Assembly (NCBI GenBank): GCA_902795355.1
Contig: CADBKZ010000003.1
Location: forward strand, 62,001 to 126,000
Direction: 5' to 3'
DNA: 64,000 nt
Source of the DNA: an uncultured Ruminococcus sp.
GTDB taxonomy: Bacteria > Bacillota > Clostridia > Oscillospirales > CAG-272
The translations under genes and the position numbers were made by a program. Of this stretch, positions 1 to 10,056 are shown one piece after another (the stretch's first letter is position 1; each line of letters opens with the position of its first letter). The notes under the pieces were generated by a model. That model saw only the letters and a program-made list of their open reading frames with translations. It made no database searches and was not told the origin of the DNA.

Positions 1-848
1 CGATACAGCAAAAAACGCTTTTGACTGTTATACTGTTCTTCCAGATTACCGTATATTGTATACATTCCGACATACAATCCGGAAAAGGTTTGATATTTTT
101 TTCGGTAAACATCATTCCCGAACGCATAGGAGCCGCAAAAATAGTCCTCTGTTCCCGTGTAGTTCAAGGTTGGATAAACATCGCCGTCCAGATAGATTTT
201 GGCCTCGCCCTCTACCCAGCAGGTATTGTTTCCGTTCACACCGACAGCCATGGTGAGACCGACAAAACGGCCCGTGCCATCCACACCGTCCAATACAACA
301 TACGAGCGCCCTTTGCAAACGGGATGCTCCTGCCGATAAACCGCATGGAAATAACCGCTGTTTTGCGGAATTTCCCCATGCCACCCCGATATCATATAAA
401 ACAGCGAATTTGTTTTTTCACTTCGGTTCTCCACCGTGATCCGACAATGCTTTTGGAAAGGCATTTCAAAATAGCTGTTATAGCCGCGCCCAGGAGCAAC
501 CAGGATCCGCGAAGAATTCAATGTCGGATAATTGCCGTCCTCATCCACAAAATTTTCATCATACGCGCATCCGAAAAACGCGGACAGCGGTGCCTCCACG
601 GACGGTTCCGCACTATTATCCCAATAGATCCGAAGAATAAAGGAATGCCCGATATATCCCGTAAACCACATGTGCGTGATCATTCCGGGGCCATCGATGT
701 TGCAAAGCTCTGCTGTTGCATACGGCTCAATGCGGATCCGCGGATTTAATTTTTCGCAATCTTTTCCCTTTGAACCACCGTTTGGCATCCCTGTCGGATT
801 CTCCGCGGAAAACGCAAAAGACGTTCGATCTGACCGAATCAAATACAT
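1..848 (-). CDS. DUF2961/GH172-type glycoside hydrolase, N-terminal part (runs off the window)
   Basis: An open frame reads leftward from ATG at 848-846 to the window edge, 282 codons without a stop. GAGAGGTG lies just upstream as ribosome binding site. The family signature is visible: WVEGE at residues 211-215, a DGD motif at about 221-223, and GTEDYFCGSY at 232-241, where the acidic residues correspond to the conserved Glu region of GH172/DUF2961 fructofuranosidase-type enzymes. The family makes jelly-roll proteins acting on fructose- or arabinose-type furanosides; the substrate here cannot be told. No signal peptide is seen at the start, so an intracellular enzyme is likely. The C-terminus is outside the window. 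It is transcribed in the same direction as the ribosomal operon but separated from it by a hairpin. Confidence 0.8.
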   Translation of the reverse strand, partial: MYLIRSDRTSFAFSAENPTGMPNGGSKGKDCEKLNPRIRIEPYATAELCNIDGPGMITHMWFTGYIGHSFILRIYWDNSAEPSVEAPLSAFFGCAYDENFVDEDGNYPTLNSSRILVAPGRGYNSYFEMPFQKHCRITVENRSEKTNSLFYMISGWHGEIPQNSGYFHAVYRQEHPVCKGRSYVVLDGVDGTGRFVGLTMAVGVNGNNTCWVEGEAKIYLDGDVYPTLNYTGTEDYFCGSYAFGNDVYRKKYQTFSGLYVGMYTIYGNLEEQYNSQKRFLLY

Positions 849-883
849 TTTCGACACCTCTCAATTCCATGGTTAACATACTT

Positions 884-925
884 GAACACAAAGAACCGCT
901 GAAACAAATGAATCAGCGGTTCCTT
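884..925 (-). terminator. hairpin terminator after rplQ
   Basis: A perfect 10-bp inverted repeat (893-902 with 913-922, GAACCGCTGA/TCAGCGGTTC) with a 10-nt loop is followed on the minus strand by a short T-containing tail (CTTTGTGTT). It lies between the end of rplQ and the GH172 gene and probably ends the alpha operon. The U-tract is imperfect, so termination may be partial. Confidence 0.55.
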
Positions 926-971
926 GGCATCGAACGCGAGAATCCACTGTTCGATCGTCATGCTTGGAAAA

Positions 972-1565
972 TCAATCCTGTTTTTCCTCAGCGGGAGCTT
1001 CCTCTGCTTTGGGCGCTTCCTCTGCTTTGGGCGCGGCCTTGCGCGTGGTGGTTCTCTTTTTGGGAGCCGCCTTTTCCTCGGTCGCTTCTTCGGCTTTCGG
1101 AGCCGCTTTCTTTGCGGCCGGCTTCTTCTCCCCTGCGGGAGCCGACGCTTTCTTTGCCGCGGGCTTCTTGGCGGCGGGTTTCTCCTCCGCTTTCGGAGCC
1201 TCTTTCACGGCTGCGGCGTCCTTCTCGATCAAACGGACGATGGCCATTTCGGCGGCGTCGCCGCGGCGTGCGCCGATCTTGAAGATCTGCGTATATCCGC
1301 CGTTGCGGTTTGCATACCCCGGGGCGATCTCGTTGAACAGTTTGCTAACGACATCCTCTTTGGTGATATATGCAAGCGCCGCGCGGCGGCTGGCAAGCGT
1401 ATTCTTCTTGCCGAGCGTGATCATTTTTTCCGCCATAGAACGGACCTCTTTCGCTCTGGTGAGCGTGGTTTCGATCTGTCCGTTTTCCAGCAGCAGCGTT
1501 ACCATGCCGCGCAGCATCGCAACGCGGTGCGCGGTCGGTCTGCCGAGTTTTCTTCTTCCGGGCAT
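972..1565 (-). CDS. rplQ: 50S ribosomal protein L17 with long Ala/Lys/Glu-rich tail
   Basis: Residues 1-116 are a normal L17, starting with the conserved [14 protein letters not shown] block and continuing through the globular core. Residues 117-197 are a low-complexity tail made of Ala, Lys, Glu and Pro with repeated AAKKA- and KAEEA-like units. Bacterial L17 is usually about 115-130 residues, so the tail is extra. L17 lines the peptide exit region of the large subunit. It is the last gene of the superoperon, 61 bp after rpoA. The tail resembles histone H1-like or nucleic-acid-binding extensions, but a function is only a guess. Confidence 0.96.
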   Translation of the reverse strand: MPGRRKLGRPTAHRVAMLRGMVTLLLENGQIETTLTRAKEVRSMAEKMITLGKKNTLASRRAALAYITKEDVVSKLFNEIAPGYANRNGGYTQIFKIGARRGDAAEMAIVRLIEKDAAAVKEAPKAEEKPAAKKPAAKKASAPAGEKKPAAKKAAPKAEEATEEKAAPKKRTTTRKAAPKAEEAPKAEEAPAEEKQD

Positions 1566-1626
1566 TTTGAATCCCTCCTTCTGCTATTTACGAATAAGTT
1601 AAAATGCGATTTGGATGTTGGGAGAA

Positions 1627-2607
1627 TTACTCCTCTTCTCTCTTGAGGTCGAGCCCCAACGAATGGAGCTTTGCGATAACCTCTTCCAGAGACTTTTTGC
1701 CGAGGTTGCGCACTTTGATCATGTCTTCCTCGGTACGGTTGATCAGGTCTTCCACCGTGTCAATGCCCGCGCGCTTCAAGCAATTGAAAGAACGCACCGA
1801 CATGTCAAGTTCCTCAATGGTCATCTCAAGGACCCGTTCTCTCTGGGTCTCCTGTCTTTCAACCATAACTCTCTGCCCCTTCGTCTCCTCGGAAAGGTTG
1901 ATGAAGAGGTTGAGATGCTCGTTGAGAATCTTGGCCCCAAGCGAAACCGCGTCCCTTGCGGAAATGGTTCCGTTGGTGAGCACTTCAAGCGTCAGTTTAT
2001 CGTAGTCCGTAATGTTACCGACGCGGGTGTTATCCACCGAATACTTCACGTTATAAACCGGCGTGAAGATGGAATCGGTATAAATGGTTCCGATGGGTGC
2101 GGAAGTTCCGCCGCCCAACGCCGCGCTATGCAACAGCTTGTTTCTCTCCTGCGAAACATATCCGCGACCGGAAGAGAAGGTCAGTTCCATATAAAAGCGG
2201 TCGTTCTCCCCAACCGTTGCAATGTGATGCTCGGGGTTGAGAATTTCAATGTCGGAATCCGTTTTGATGTCTCCCGCAGTGACGTCGCGTTCGCCCGTAA
2301 CGTCGATTACAACCGTTTTGGGGCCTTGCACGAAAAGTTTCGCCGTAATGCCCTTCACGTTCAGAACGATTTCGGTAACGTCCTCTTTGACCCCGGGAAT
2401 GGTGGAAAATTCATGCAGAACACCGTCGATCTTGATGCTGGTAACGGCAACGCCGGGAAGCGAGCTTAAAAGCACGCGGCGCAGGGAGTTGCCAATGGTG
2501 GTGCCGTATCCGCGTTCCAGCGGTTCCAGCACGAAAATACCGTGCGTTTGGTTATCATCCAAATCCTGTGCGGTGATTATCGGCTTTTCAATTTCTATCT
2601 CGTTCAT
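1627..2607 (-). CDS. rpoA: DNA-directed RNA polymerase subunit alpha
   Basis: The 326-residue product has the complete two-domain layout. The N-terminal dimerisation/assembly domain contains [22 protein letters not shown] at its start (about residues 32-53). The C-terminal helix-hairpin-helix domain contains [14 protein letters not shown] and [10 protein letters not shown] and contacts promoters and activators. It assembles beta and beta' into core polymerase. It lies between rpsD and rplQ, the usual position in the alpha operon, with 94 bp to rpsD. Length and start (ATG at 2607, AGGAGG upstream) are standard. Confidence 0.98.
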   Translation of the reverse strand: MNEIEIEKPIITAQDLDDNQTHGIFVLEPLERGYGTTIGNSLRRVLLSSLPGVAVTSIKIDGVLHEFSTIPGVKEDVTEIVLNVKGITAKLFVQGPKTVVIDVTGERDVTAGDIKTDSDIEILNPEHHIATVGENDRFYMELTFSSGRGYVSQERNKLLHSAALGGGTSAPIGTIYTDSIFTPVYNVKYSVDNTRVGNITDYDKLTLEVLTNGTISARDAVSLGAKILNEHLNLFINLSEETKGQRVMVERQETQRERVLEMTIEELDMSVRSFNCLKRAGIDTVEDLINRTEEDMIKVRNLGKKSLEEVIAKLHSLGLDLKREEE

Positions 2608-2701
2608 TCCAAATATAACCTCCTTAAATTGATTTTTGGATCAGGCTGCGTTGTTCGATGCGGTCGGTTTCCAAGTACCTGCCGTATCGGGGGCGCGGGG
2701 A

Positions 2702-3328
2702 TTACTTGGAATAAAGTTCGACGATCAGCTGTTCGTTGAAATCAAAGTCCACATCTTCTCTTGCGGGCAGGCTTACAACCTTTGCGCAGAACGCGTCGGC
2801 CTTTACATCGAGCCACTTCGGAGCGGTATGGGTTGCGGCAGCTTCCGCCAGATCCTTGAATTTCGCGGACGAACGGCTGGATTCCTTAACGGCGATCTCA
2901 TCTCCCGCTTTGACGATGAACGAGGGAATATTGACCTTTTTGCCGTTGACGGTGAAATGTCCGTGCAAAACGAGCTGACGCGCTTCCTTATGCGAAGAAG
3001 CAAAGCCCATTCTGTAAACCACGTTGTCGAGACGTCTCTCCAACAGGCAGATCAAGTTTTCGCCGGTCATGCCCTCTTTGCGGTCGGCTTCCTCGAAATA
3101 GTTAACGAACTGTCTCTCCAACACGCCGTAGTAGCGTCTGGTTTTTTGCTTCTCGCGAAGCTGCATGCCGTACTCTCTTACCTTTTTGTTCGCAGCTCCA
3201 TGCTGACCGGGAGCGGCGCTTCTGCGATCAAGCGCGCATTTGCCGCTTGTGCAGCGGTCGCCTTTCAGGAACAGCTTTGTGCCCTCTCTGCGGCACAATC
3301 TGCAAACGGGACCTGTATATCTTGCCAT
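2702..3328 (-). CDS. rpsD: 30S ribosomal protein S4, zinc-binding form
   Basis: The 208-residue protein starts with [16 protein letters not shown]; the ATG at 3328 has GGAGG eight bases upstream, so a longer frame running further upstream is not used. Cysteines 9, 12, 26 and 31 form the N-terminal zinc site of the C+ type of S4, found in many anaerobic Firmicutes. The S4 RNA-binding domain ([14 protein letters not shown], about residue 95) follows. S4 starts assembly of the 30S body and in many bacteria represses its own operon by binding the mRNA; no leader structure was checked here. Confidence 0.97.
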   Translation of the reverse strand: MARYTGPVCRLCRREGTKLFLKGDRCTSGKCALDRRSAAPGQHGAANKKVREYGMQLREKQKTRRYYGVLERQFVNYFEEADRKEGMTGENLICLLERRLDNVVYRMGFASSHKEARQLVLHGHFTVNGKKVNIPSFIVKAGDEIAVKESSRSSAKFKDLAEAAATHTAPKWLDVKADAFCAKVVSLPAREDVDFDFNEQLIVELYSK

Positions 3329-3351
3329 GTTTCTTTTACCTCCACCAAATA

Positions 3352-3753
3352 TTAAACACGTCTGCGCTTCGGCGGTCTGCAACCGTTGTGCGGGATGGGC
3401 GTTACGTCCTTGATGAGCGTGATCTGAAGTCCGACGGTTTCCAGCGCGCGGATCGCGGATTCGCGGCCTGCCCCGGGACCTTTGACATACACTTCAACGG
3501 TTTTGAGCCCATGCTCCATCGCCGCCTTCGCGGCCGTTTCGGAAGCGGATTGCGCCGCATACGGGGTGGACTTTCTGGAACCCTTGAAGCCAAGCTCTCC
3601 GGCAGACGCCCAAGAAATTGCGTTGCCCTCGACATCGGAAATGGTGACGATCGTGTTATTGAAGGTTGATTGAATATGAACCGCGCCTTTTTCGATGTTC
3701 TTTCTCTCGCGGCGCTTCTTAACGACCTTCTTGGTTGTTGCTGCTTTTGCCAT
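3352..3753 (-). CDS. rpsK: 30S ribosomal protein S11
   Basis: The 133-residue protein has the S11 core ([18 protein letters not shown] stretch, residues 25-38) and the conserved end [18 protein letters not shown]. It lies in the platform of the 30S subunit near the E site. The N-terminus is rich in Lys and Arg. Seventeen bases separate it from rpsM upstream and 23 from rpsD downstream, matching the canonical rpsM-rpsK-rpsD order. Confidence 0.97.
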   Translation of the reverse strand: MAKAATTKKVVKKRRERKNIEKGAVHIQSTFNNTIVTISDVEGNAISWASAGELGFKGSRKSTPYAAQSASETAAKAAMEHGLKTVEVYVKGPGAGRESAIRALETVGLQITLIKDVTPIPHNGCRPPKRRRV

Positions 3754-3770
3754 GTTCGTTTACCACTCCT

Positions 3771-4139
3771 TTACTTCTTCTTGTTTGCAATGGTCTTTGC
3801 GGGACCTTTGCGGGTTCTTGCATTCGTTTTGGTTCTCTGCCCTCTCACGGGAAGTCCCTTTCTGTGGCGGATGCCGCGATAGCAGTTGATCTCCACCATT
3901 CTCTTGATGTTCATTGCAACATCGCGGCGAAGGTCGCCCTCAACGGTGTAAGAATTTTCGATCTCGTCACGAAGTTTCGCAACCTCGTCCTCGGTCAGAT
4001 CCTTTGCGCGGGTATCGGGATTGATACCGGTTTTCGCAAGGATGTCGTTCGCGCTCTTCCGCCCGATGCCGTAAATATAGGTAAGGGCGATCTCAACGCG
4101 CTTGTTGTTGGGAATATCAACACCAGCAATACGAGCCAT
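3771..4139 (-). CDS. rpsM: 30S ribosomal protein S13
   Basis: The 122-residue protein begins [20 protein letters not shown] and ends with the basic [22 protein letters not shown] tail, both typical of S13. It sits in the 30S head and bridges to the large subunit and P-site tRNA. The conserved [18 protein letters not shown] block is present. It follows rpmJ by 47 bp in the operon. Confidence 0.97.
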   Translation of the reverse strand: MARIAGVDIPNNKRVEIALTYIYGIGRKSANDILAKTGINPDTRAKDLTEDEVAKLRDEIENSYTVEGDLRRDVAMNIKRMVEINCYRGIRHRKGLPVRGQRTKTNARTRKGPAKTIANKKK

Positions 4140-4186
4140 TCTTTTTATTCACCTCTCTGTTGAATTTTCGCTCTGCAACGGTTTGC

Positions 4187-4300
4187 TCAACCCTGTCTCT
4201 GCTTATGCTTGGGGTTTTCGCAGATGACCATTACTTTGCCTTTTCTTTTGATGATCTTGCATTTCTCGCAGATCTTCTTTACGGATGGTTTCACTTTCAT
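4187..4300 (-). CDS. rpmJ: 50S ribosomal protein L36, zinc-binding form
   Basis: Reading leftward from ATG at 4300 gives a 37-residue protein, [20 protein letters not shown] and so on, ending HKQRQG before TGA at 4189-4187. Cys11, Cys14, Cys27 and His32 form the zinc knuckle of the C+ form of L36. It is the smallest large-subunit protein and sits near the base of the L7/L12 stalk. It lies between infA (26 bp) and rpsM (47 bp), the standard position. Confidence 0.96.
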   Translation of the reverse strand: MKVKPSVKKICEKCKIIKRKGKVMVICENPKHKQRQG

Positions 4301-4326
4301 TGTGTCGTTACCATTCCTTTCATGCG

Positions 4327-4548
4327 TTATTTTGCCCGCCACGTGATGCGCCCTTTGGTCAGGTCGTAAACCGAAACCTCAACCGTTACGCGATCCCCGG
4401 GCAGGATTCTGATATAGTTCATTCGGAGCTTTCCCGAAATGTGGGCGTTTACCATATGCCCGTTCGGGAGCTTGACTTTGAAGTTGGCGTTGGGGAGCGC
4501 CTCAACCACCGTTCCTTCAAACTCGATTACATCATCTTTTTGAGCCAG
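4327..4548 (-). CDS. infA: translation initiation factor IF-1
   Basis: The OB-fold protein reads [18 protein letters not shown] and so on to KGRITWRAK, a clear IF-1 that blocks the A site during initiation. No ATG or GTG exists at the expected start. The ribosome binding site TGGAGGGG (4562-4555) is followed by ATT, ATT and then CTG at 4548-4546. CTG lies 8 bases from GGAGG and gives a 73-residue protein of the usual length, so it is chosen here. An in-frame TTG at 4563 would overlap the ribosome binding site itself and give 78 residues. The gene lies 22 bp after the map stop. Confidence 0.93.
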   Translation of the reverse strand: MAQKDDVIEFEGTVVEALPNANFKVKLPNGHMVNAHISGKLRMNYIRILPGDRVTVEVSVYDLTKGRITWRAK

Positions 4549-4570
4549 AATAATCCCCTCCAATCTCCAT

Positions 4571-5332
4571 TCAGAAGTCTTTTTCCACTTGCGTCAGGAT
4601 CAGAACCCCGTTGCTGGTAAGAGCAATCGTGTTCTCGTAGTGCGCCGAAAGGCTTCCGTCCGCGGTTTTCACCGTCCAGCCGTCCGCCATCTCCCGCACA
4701 TCCTCTCTGCCGGCATTCACCATTGGTTCAATGGCAATGGTCATTCCCGCGCAGAGCCGCGTTCCTCTTCCCGCCGTTCCGTAGTTCGGAACATCGGGCG
4801 ATTCGTGCATCACCTCTCCGACCCCGTGGCCGACATACCGTTTCACCGTGGTGAACCCGTTTGCAACCACCAGACCGTTTATCGCGGCGCCGATGTCGCC
4901 GATGCGGTTTCCGACCTTGACCTGCTCCACGCCTTTGAAGAAGCTTTCGCGGGTCACGTCAATCAGTTTTTGCGCCTCGCTGCTGATCTTCCCGACGGGA
5001 ATGGTCCTCGCCGAGTCGCCCACATACCCATGGTAGGTGGCGCCGGTGTCGATTTTTACGATGTCGCCCTCTTTCAACACCCGCTTTTTGGACGGAATCC
5101 CGTGGATCACTTCATCGTTGACGCTGATACATGCGCTTGCGGGAAAGCCGCCGTACCCGAGAAATGTGGGTTTTGCCCCGCATTTCTCGATATACCGGCG
5201 AATAGCCTCGTCGATCTCAAAGGTCGTGACCCCCGCGCGCACCATATCGCGGGCAAGCAGGAGCGCTTCTCCCGTGATACGGCCGGCGTCCTTCATTGCC
5301 GTGATCTGCGCGGAATTTTTCAAGTGGATCAT
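4571..5332 (-). CDS. map: type I methionine aminopeptidase
   Basis: The 253-residue protein carries the pita-bread fold ligands: [15 protein letters not shown] (first two Asp ligands), [10 protein letters not shown] (His), and a Glu pair near IAIEPMV and the C-terminus. It removes the initiator methionine from new proteins after deformylation. Its start overlaps the adk stop by 4 bp (ATGA), so the two are probably translationally coupled. The secY-adk-map-infA order is the classic Firmicutes arrangement. Confidence 0.97.
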   Translation of the reverse strand: MIHLKNSAQITAMKDAGRITGEALLLARDMVRAGVTTFEIDEAIRRYIEKCGAKPTFLGYGGFPASACISVNDEVIHGIPSKKRVLKEGDIVKIDTGATYHGYVGDSARTIPVGKISSEAQKLIDVTRESFFKGVEQVKVGNRIGDIGAAINGLVVANGFTTVKRYVGHGVGEVMHESPDVPNYGTAGRGTRLCAGMTIAIEPMVNAGREDVREMADGWTVKTADGSLSAHYENTIALTSNGVLILTQVEKDF

Positions 5333-5973
5333 TGGTTCGCCTCATAAGGACGAAGCGCCTCAAACACGAGACGGGTCGTGTCTGCAACTTCTTCCTGTCC
5401 CTGCACCGTTACCAAGTTGCCTTTTTGAGCGTAATACTCTTTCAAAGGTTCGGTTTGCGCATGGAAGGTTTCCAGCCTTTTCTGAACGGTCTCCGCGGCA
5501 TCGTCCGCACGCACGTAAAGCGTTTGGCCGCATTTGTCGCACACGCCCTCAACCTTGGGGGTTTTGTAGACCACATGGTAGGATGCGCCGCAGGAGCAAA
5601 CTCTGCGCCCGCTCATGCGTTCGACGATCTTTTCATCCGGAACCTCAATGGAAAGCACAACGTCGATCTTCACTCCCATTGCGTCCAACGCTTCCGCTTG
5701 CGGAATGGAGCGCGGGAACCCGTCGAGAATGAAACCGTTGCGGCACGCGTCGGATTTCAGATATTCCTTGATGATCCCGATAACAACCTCGTCCGGAACA
5801 AGCTTGCCCGCGTCGATATACGACTTGGCGGCCTTGCCCAACTCGGTTCCGTTCTTCATTGCCCCGCGGAGAATATCTCCCGTTGCAATTGCCGGAATGT
5901 TGTATTTCTCGGAAATGTTCGCGGATTGGGTACCTTTCCCCGCTCCAGGGGCTCCCAGCAAAATAAGATTCAT
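5329..5973 (-). CDS. adk: adenylate kinase with zinc-type lid
   Basis: The ATG at 5973 with AGAAAGGAT upstream gives [16 protein letters not shown], the P-loop start; an upstream in-frame ATG at 5997 overlaps secY and is rejected. The 214-residue enzyme makes two ADP from ATP and AMP. The lid carries two cysteine pairs ([11 protein letters not shown] and [10 protein letters not shown]), as in zinc-stabilised Gram-positive enzymes. The first pair is spaced C-x-C instead of the usual C-x2-C, which may alter metal binding. The gene is 20 bp after secY. Confidence 0.97.
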   Translation of the reverse strand: MNLILLGAPGAGKGTQSANISEKYNIPAIATGDILRGAMKNGTELGKAAKSYIDAGKLVPDEVVIGIIKEYLKSDACRNGFILDGFPRSIPQAEALDAMGVKIDVVLSIEVPDEKIVERMSGRRVCSCGASYHVVYKTPKVEGVCDKCGQTLYVRADDAAETVQKRLETFHAQTEPLKEYYAQKGNLVTVQGQEEVADTTRLVFEALRPYEANQ

Positions 5974-5993
5974 AATCGGTATCCTTTCTGCGA

Positions 5994-7346
5994 TCAATCA
6001 AGGAAGCCCTTGTAGTTCCGCATCGACATTTGCGCTTCAATATCCTGTGCGGTTTCCAGCGCAACGCCAACCACGATCAGAAGCGAGGAACCGCCGAACG
6101 TTGCCAGTCTTGCAAAATCGGGGATCGTTGCGCCGATGATCATCGGAACGCCCGCAACCAACACAAGGAAAATGGCTCCGAGCGTAGTAATGCGGTTCAG
6201 GATCTTCTTAATATAATCCGAAGTGGGCTTTCCGGGGCGAATCCCGGGGATGGAACCGCCCTGACTTCTGATGTTGTTCGCCACTTCCACGGGGTTGAAC
6301 GAAATCATGATATAGAAATAGGAGAACAGGAAGATCAGAATGATATAGGCGATGATATACGCGGGCGTGCCCGAATCCAACCACGTATTAACGAATTTTT
6401 TGAACCCGCCGCCCGTGAAGTTCGCGATGGTGGGCAGGATCGAAACGATGGAGCTGGCAAAGATGATCGGCATAACGCCGGCCATGTTGAGTTTCAGCGG
6501 CAGGTTGCTGTTCTGTCCGCCGTACATCTTGCGCCCGACCACTCTCTTTGCGTATTGGATCGGGATCCGACGCTCGGAGTTCGTGAACCAGACGATGATG
6601 CCGACCAGCAGGATGAACGCCGCCAAATAGGCAACCACTTCCACAATGCCGATAACAAGCTCTTTTCCGGTTGCCCACGCGGCTCCGCCGCTGATGGTGT
6701 ACTCGGTGCTGCTTTTAAGCAGGTTGATCAGCTCCGTTACCATGGTTGCTCCGCGCGAAATGATGTTCGCGAAGAGGATAATGGAAATGCCGTTGCCGAT
6801 TCCCCGCTCGGTAATGCGCTCCGCCAGCCACATGATGAGCGCCGCGCCCGCGCAGAAGCTCGCAACCATCACCACCATACCGAAATAGTAAGCGGCGTTT
6901 TTGTTGGAACTGCTGATGAGCAACAGGTCGTAGCTATCAAGGAGCTTCACATATCCGTATGCCGTGACCAACGCGAGGATGACCGTTACAATACGGGTAT
7001 ATTGGGTAATTTTCTTTTTGCCTTCTTCGCCCTGCTTGGAAAGCCGTTCCAACGCGGGAATGGCGATCGTGAGCAGTTGCATCACGATGGATGCGGTGAT
7101 ATACGGCGAAACCGAGAGCGCAAACAGCGTTGCCTGCTCGAACGCGCCGCCCGAGAAAAGCGAGAGCATACCGAAGATACCCGAGGTCATATTCGAGTAC
7201 GCGACATTGGATTGGATGGCTGTGACGTCAACGAACGGAACATAGAGGTTCGCACCGATACGGTACAGAAGAACGATGATAAGGGTGAAAAGCATTTTTT
7301 TCCGGAGGTCGGGAATTTTCCACGCGTTCTTAAACGTCTGAAACAT
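5994..7346 (-). CDS. secY: protein translocase subunit SecY
   Basis: The 450-residue protein has ten hydrophobic segments and the family blocks [28 protein letters not shown] (plug/TM2 region, about residues 57-80) and the cytoplasmic-loop region before the C-terminal NYKGFLD. It is the pore of the Sec translocon in the cytoplasmic membrane, working with SecE, SecG and SecA. It starts 2 bp after the rplO stop, as usual in the spc operon. Confidence 0.97.
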   Translation of the reverse strand: MFQTFKNAWKIPDLRKKMLFTLIIVLLYRIGANLYVPFVDVTAIQSNVAYSNMTSGIFGMLSLFSGGAFEQATLFALSVSPYITASIVMQLLTIAIPALERLSKQGEEGKKKITQYTRIVTVILALVTAYGYVKLLDSYDLLLISSSNKNAAYYFGMVVMVASFCAGAALIMWLAERITERGIGNGISIILFANIISRGATMVTELINLLKSSTEYTISGGAAWATGKELVIGIVEVVAYLAAFILLVGIIVWFTNSERRIPIQYAKRVVGRKMYGGQNSNLPLKLNMAGVMPIIFASSIVSILPTIANFTGGGFKKFVNTWLDSGTPAYIIAYIILIFLFSYFYIMISFNPVEVANNIRSQGGSIPGIRPGKPTSDYIKKILNRITTLGAIFLVLVAGVPMIIGATIPDFARLATFGGSSLLIVVGVALETAQDIEAQMSMRNYKGFLD

Positions 7347-7348
7347 CC

Positions 7349-7789
7349 TTATACCTCCTCTGCCTTACCGCCTGCCGCCTCGATCTTCTCCTTTGCGGCC
7401 GCGGAAAACGCCGCCGCTTTGACAGTCAGTTTCTTGGTAAGAGCGCCGTTGCCGAGGACTTTCACGCCGTCCATCGGCTTGCGGATGATTCTTGCCGCGA
7501 GAAGGACTTCGGTATCCACTACCGTTTCATCCACGAATCTTTCAAGGTCGCTCACATTCACGGTTGCGTAGTTGACCGCAAACCGGTTGTGGAAACCTCT
7601 CTTCGGGTGCGTTCTGTAAATCGGGAACTGTCCGCCCTCAAACCCGGGTCTCACACCGCCGCCGGAGCGCGCGTTCTGTCCCTTATGACCCTTGCCGGCG
7701 GTTTTTCCGTTTCCGGAACCCGCGCCTCTTCCCTTGCGCCAAGCGGCTTTCGCCGAACCCTCGGCAGGAGAAAGTTCATGAAGTTTCAT
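7349..7789 (-). CDS. rplO: 50S ribosomal protein L15
   Basis: The 146-residue protein has the glycine/arginine-rich N-terminal extension ([24 protein letters not shown] region) that threads into 23S rRNA, then the globular domain. [12 protein letters not shown] is the typical start. It is 15 bp after rpmD and 2 bp before secY. Confidence 0.97.
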   Translation of the reverse strand: MKLHELSPAEGSAKAAWRKGRGAGSGNGKTAGKGHKGQNARSGGGVRPGFEGGQFPIYRTHPKRGFHNRFAVNYATVNVSDLERFVDETVVDTEVLLAARIIRKPMDGVKVLGNGALTKKLTVKAAAFSAAAKEKIEAAGGKAEEV

Positions 7790-7804
7790 TCTGCATACCC
7801 TCCT

Positions 7805-7990
7805 TTAAGCGTTCTCTTCCACGGTTTCCACCGCGACGAGATGTGCGAGAACACGAATTTTTCCGGCAAGCGCGGCATCGTCCTTCTGAACGGTGCTGTC
7901 GCCGATTTTTTTCAGCCCGAGGGTCTGCGCGGTGGCCTTTTGTTTCGGCAGCGCGCCGATCAGGCTCTTTTTCAAAGTTACCTTTTTCAT
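7805..7990 (-). CDS. rpmD: 50S ribosomal protein L30
   Basis: The ATG at 7990, preceded by GAGGTGCGGAAC, gives a 61-residue protein MKKVTLKKSLIGALPKQKA and so on, the normal L30 length. A longer in-frame ATG at 8050 lies inside rpsE and is not the start. It has the LGLKKIGDSTVQKDDAALAG pattern of L30. It follows rpsE by 13 bp. Confidence 0.95.
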   Translation of the reverse strand: MKKVTLKKSLIGALPKQKATAQTLGLKKIGDSTVQKDDAALAGKIRVLAHLVAVETVEENA

Positions 7991-8003
7991 GTTCCGCACC
8001 TCC

Positions 8004-8510
8004 TCAAGCCTTTTTGACCTGCTCCACCGGAATGTCGCGGATTTTCGCAACTTCCTCGGCGGTGCGCAGCTCCTTCAAGCCTTCCATCGTCGCTTTTACA
8101 ACGTTGGTGGGGTTGTTGGAGCGCAGGCACTTCGCGCGAATGTTCTTGATGCCGGCGGCTTCGAGGACCATACGAACCTTGCCGCCCGCAATGATACCGG
8201 TACCGGGGGCGGCGGGTTTCAGGAGAACCTTGCCCGCTCCGAACACGCCGATCACCTCGTGGGGGATCGAAGTTCCTTTCAGCGAAACCGTTACCATATT
8301 CTTCTTTGCGTCCTCAATTCCCTTGCGGATCGCCTCGGGAACTTCGGCCGCCTTACCGAGACCGACGCCTACGTGACCTGCGCCGTCGCCGACGACCATC
8401 AGCGCGGCGAAACGAGCGATACGACCGCCTTTGACCGTTTTGGAAACACGGTTCAGAGAGATCAGTTGCTCTTTCAAGTCATGCTCGGCCGGATTGAATT
8501 TTTCTGCCAT
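8004..8510 (-). CDS. rpsE: 30S ribosomal protein S5
   Basis: The 168-residue protein contains the double-stranded RNA-binding-like block [20 protein letters not shown] (residues 21-40) and the C-terminal [20 protein letters not shown]5 sits at the mRNA entry side and affects decoding accuracy. It follows rplR after 55 bp. Confidence 0.97.
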   Translation of the reverse strand: MAEKFNPAEHDLKEQLISLNRVSKTVKGGRIARFAALMVVGDGAGHVGVGLGKAAEVPEAIRKGIEDAKKNMVTVSLKGTSIPHEVIGVFGAGKVLLKPAAPGTGIIAGGKVRMVLEAAGIKNIRAKCLRSNNPTNVVKATMEGLKELRTAEEVAKIRDIPVEQVKKA

Positions 8511-8565
8511 TGTTTTTCCTCCAATTTGTTCAATAAAATGATTGAACAGTGTATAAACCGGAAAA

Positions 8566-8925
8566 TCAGAACTTCAGGCCGCCCTCGCGAGCGCCTTCCG
8601 CCAGTTCCGATACACGTCCGTGATACAGATAGCCTCCGCGGTCGAACACGACCTCGGTAATGCCTGCTGCGATCGCTTTTTCCGCAATCTGTTTGCCGAT
8701 CTCTCTTGCCGCGGCCTTGTTGCCGCCGTTTTCCGTAAAGCCGTTTCCGAAAGTGGAAGCGCTGACCAACGTTACGCCCTTCACATCATCAATGATCTGC
8801 GCGCTGATGTTCGCGTTGGAACGGTAGACGGCCAAGCGCGGACGCTCCGCGGTTCCGGAGATTTTTGCTCTGACTCTCTTGTGTCTTTTCAGACGAGCCT
8901 TGTTCGCGTCTTTTCTGGATACCAT
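8566..8925 (-). CDS. rplR: 50S ribosomal protein L18
   Basis: The 119-residue protein ends in the conserved [20 protein letters not shown] followed by EGGLKF. L18 binds 5S rRNA together with L5 and L25. The basic N-terminus is typical. It lies 19 bp after rplF. Confidence 0.97.
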   Translation of the reverse strand: MVSRKDANKARLKRHKRVRAKISGTAERPRLAVYRSNANISAQIIDDVKGVTLVSASTFGNGFTENGGNKAAAREIGKQIAEKAIAAGITEVVFDRGGYLYHGRVSELAEGAREGGLKF

Positions 8926-8944
8926 GTCACTTCACTCCTTTCGA

Positions 8945-9514
8945 TTATTTGCCCTTGCCGGCCTTACCAGCCTTGCGGCGGATATGCTCTTCGGCGTATT
9001 TCACACCCTTGCCGTGGTACGGCTCGGGCGGTCTCTTCCCGCGGATCACCGCCGCGGTCTGCCCAACCAGCTGCTTATCGATTCCCTTTACGATAATCGT
9101 GTTGGAATCCGGTACGTCAAAGGTGATTCCGTTCTCCTCGGTCAGGCAGAATTTTGCCTGCGGGAGACCCGTGGACACCAGCGAGTGGCCGAGATAGAGC
9201 TGAATGGTTTTGCCCTGTTTCACAACCTTATAGCCGACGCCGACAATTTCGAGCTTCTTCGAGAATCCTTCGGTTACGCCAACCACCATGTTGTGGAGCA
9301 GCGCGCGGGTGAGCCCATGAAGGCTCTTGTCTTCCTTTTCATCCGTGGGGCGGGTGATAACGATCTCCGCTCCCTCAACCCGAATGGTCATGCGGGGGCT
9401 GAACGTTTCGGTAAGCGTTCCGAGCTTGCCTTTTACCGTTACAACATTGTTCTCGGCAACGTCAACGGTAACTCCCGCGGGGATCGCAATGGGCATTCTT
9501 CCGATTCTTGACAT
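8945..9514 (-). CDS. rplF: 50S ribosomal protein L6
   Basis: The 189-residue protein starts MSRIGRMPIAIPAGV and has the two repeated L6 domains and the signature PEPYHGKGVKYAEEHIRRK near the end. It binds helix 97 of 23S rRNA near the GTPase centre. A short Gly/Lys tail extends the C-terminus. It is 21 bp after rpsH. Confidence 0.97.
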   Translation of the reverse strand: MSRIGRMPIAIPAGVTVDVAENNVVTVKGKLGTLTETFSPRMTIRVEGAEIVITRPTDEKEDKSLHGLTRALLHNMVVGVTEGFSKKLEIVGVGYKVVKQGKTIQLYLGHSLVSTGLPQAKFCLTEENGITFDVPDSNTIIVKGIDKQLVGQTAAVIRGKRPPEPYHGKGVKYAEEHIRRKAGKAGKGK

Positions 9515-9535
9515 TTCAGTTACCTCCCATTCCGA

Positions 9536-9934
9536 TTACCAGACGAACGCAAGAACTTCGCCGCCAACGTTGAGTTCGCGCGCTTTCTTGCCCGTCATGA
9601 TACCCTTGGATGTGGAAACGATCGCAATGCCGAGGCCGTTCATCACGTTGGGCATATCCTCGCAGCCCGCGTAAATACGCAAGCCGGGCTTGGATACGCG
9701 GCGGATGCCGCGAAGAACCTTCTGCTTGCCGGGGAGATATTTCAGGGTAACGCGAATGGTTCCCTGCTTATCGTCCTCGATCACCTGATAGGACTTCACA
9801 TAGCCCTCCTCAACGAGGATCTGGGCAATTGCTTTTTTCATGTTGGATGCCGGAATGTCCACTGTCTGGTGCTTCGCGTCGTTCGCGTTGCGAATGCGGG
9901 TGAGCATATCGGCGATTACGTCTGACATTTGCAT
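9536..9934 (-). CDS. rpsH: 30S ribosomal protein S8
   Basis: The ATG at 9934, with AGGAGGAAAG upstream, gives a 132-residue protein starting [18 protein letters not shown]. An in-frame ATG at 9955 lies at or before the ribosome binding site and is rejected; ATG at 9928 would be two codons shorter. The C-terminal [20 protein letters not shown] block is diagnostic. S8 binds the centre of 16S rRNA and represses the spc operon in some bacteria. Confidence 0.96.
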   Translation of the reverse strand: MQMSDVIADMLTRIRNANDAKHQTVDIPASNMKKAIAQILVEEGYVKSYQVIEDDKQGTIRVTLKYLPGKQKVLRGIRRVSKPGLRIYAGCEDMPNVMNGLGIAIVSTSKGIMTGKKARELNVGGEVLAFVW

Positions 9935-10056
9935 TTTTCTTTCCTCCTGATGCAAGTTATGTTTTCTTGCTGCCCTTTCGGGGCGGCATATCGGCGGTTA
10001 AACCGGATCGGCGTTCGCCGGTTTCCGATTTCCTGCCGATAGGTGGGGGTTGCGGT

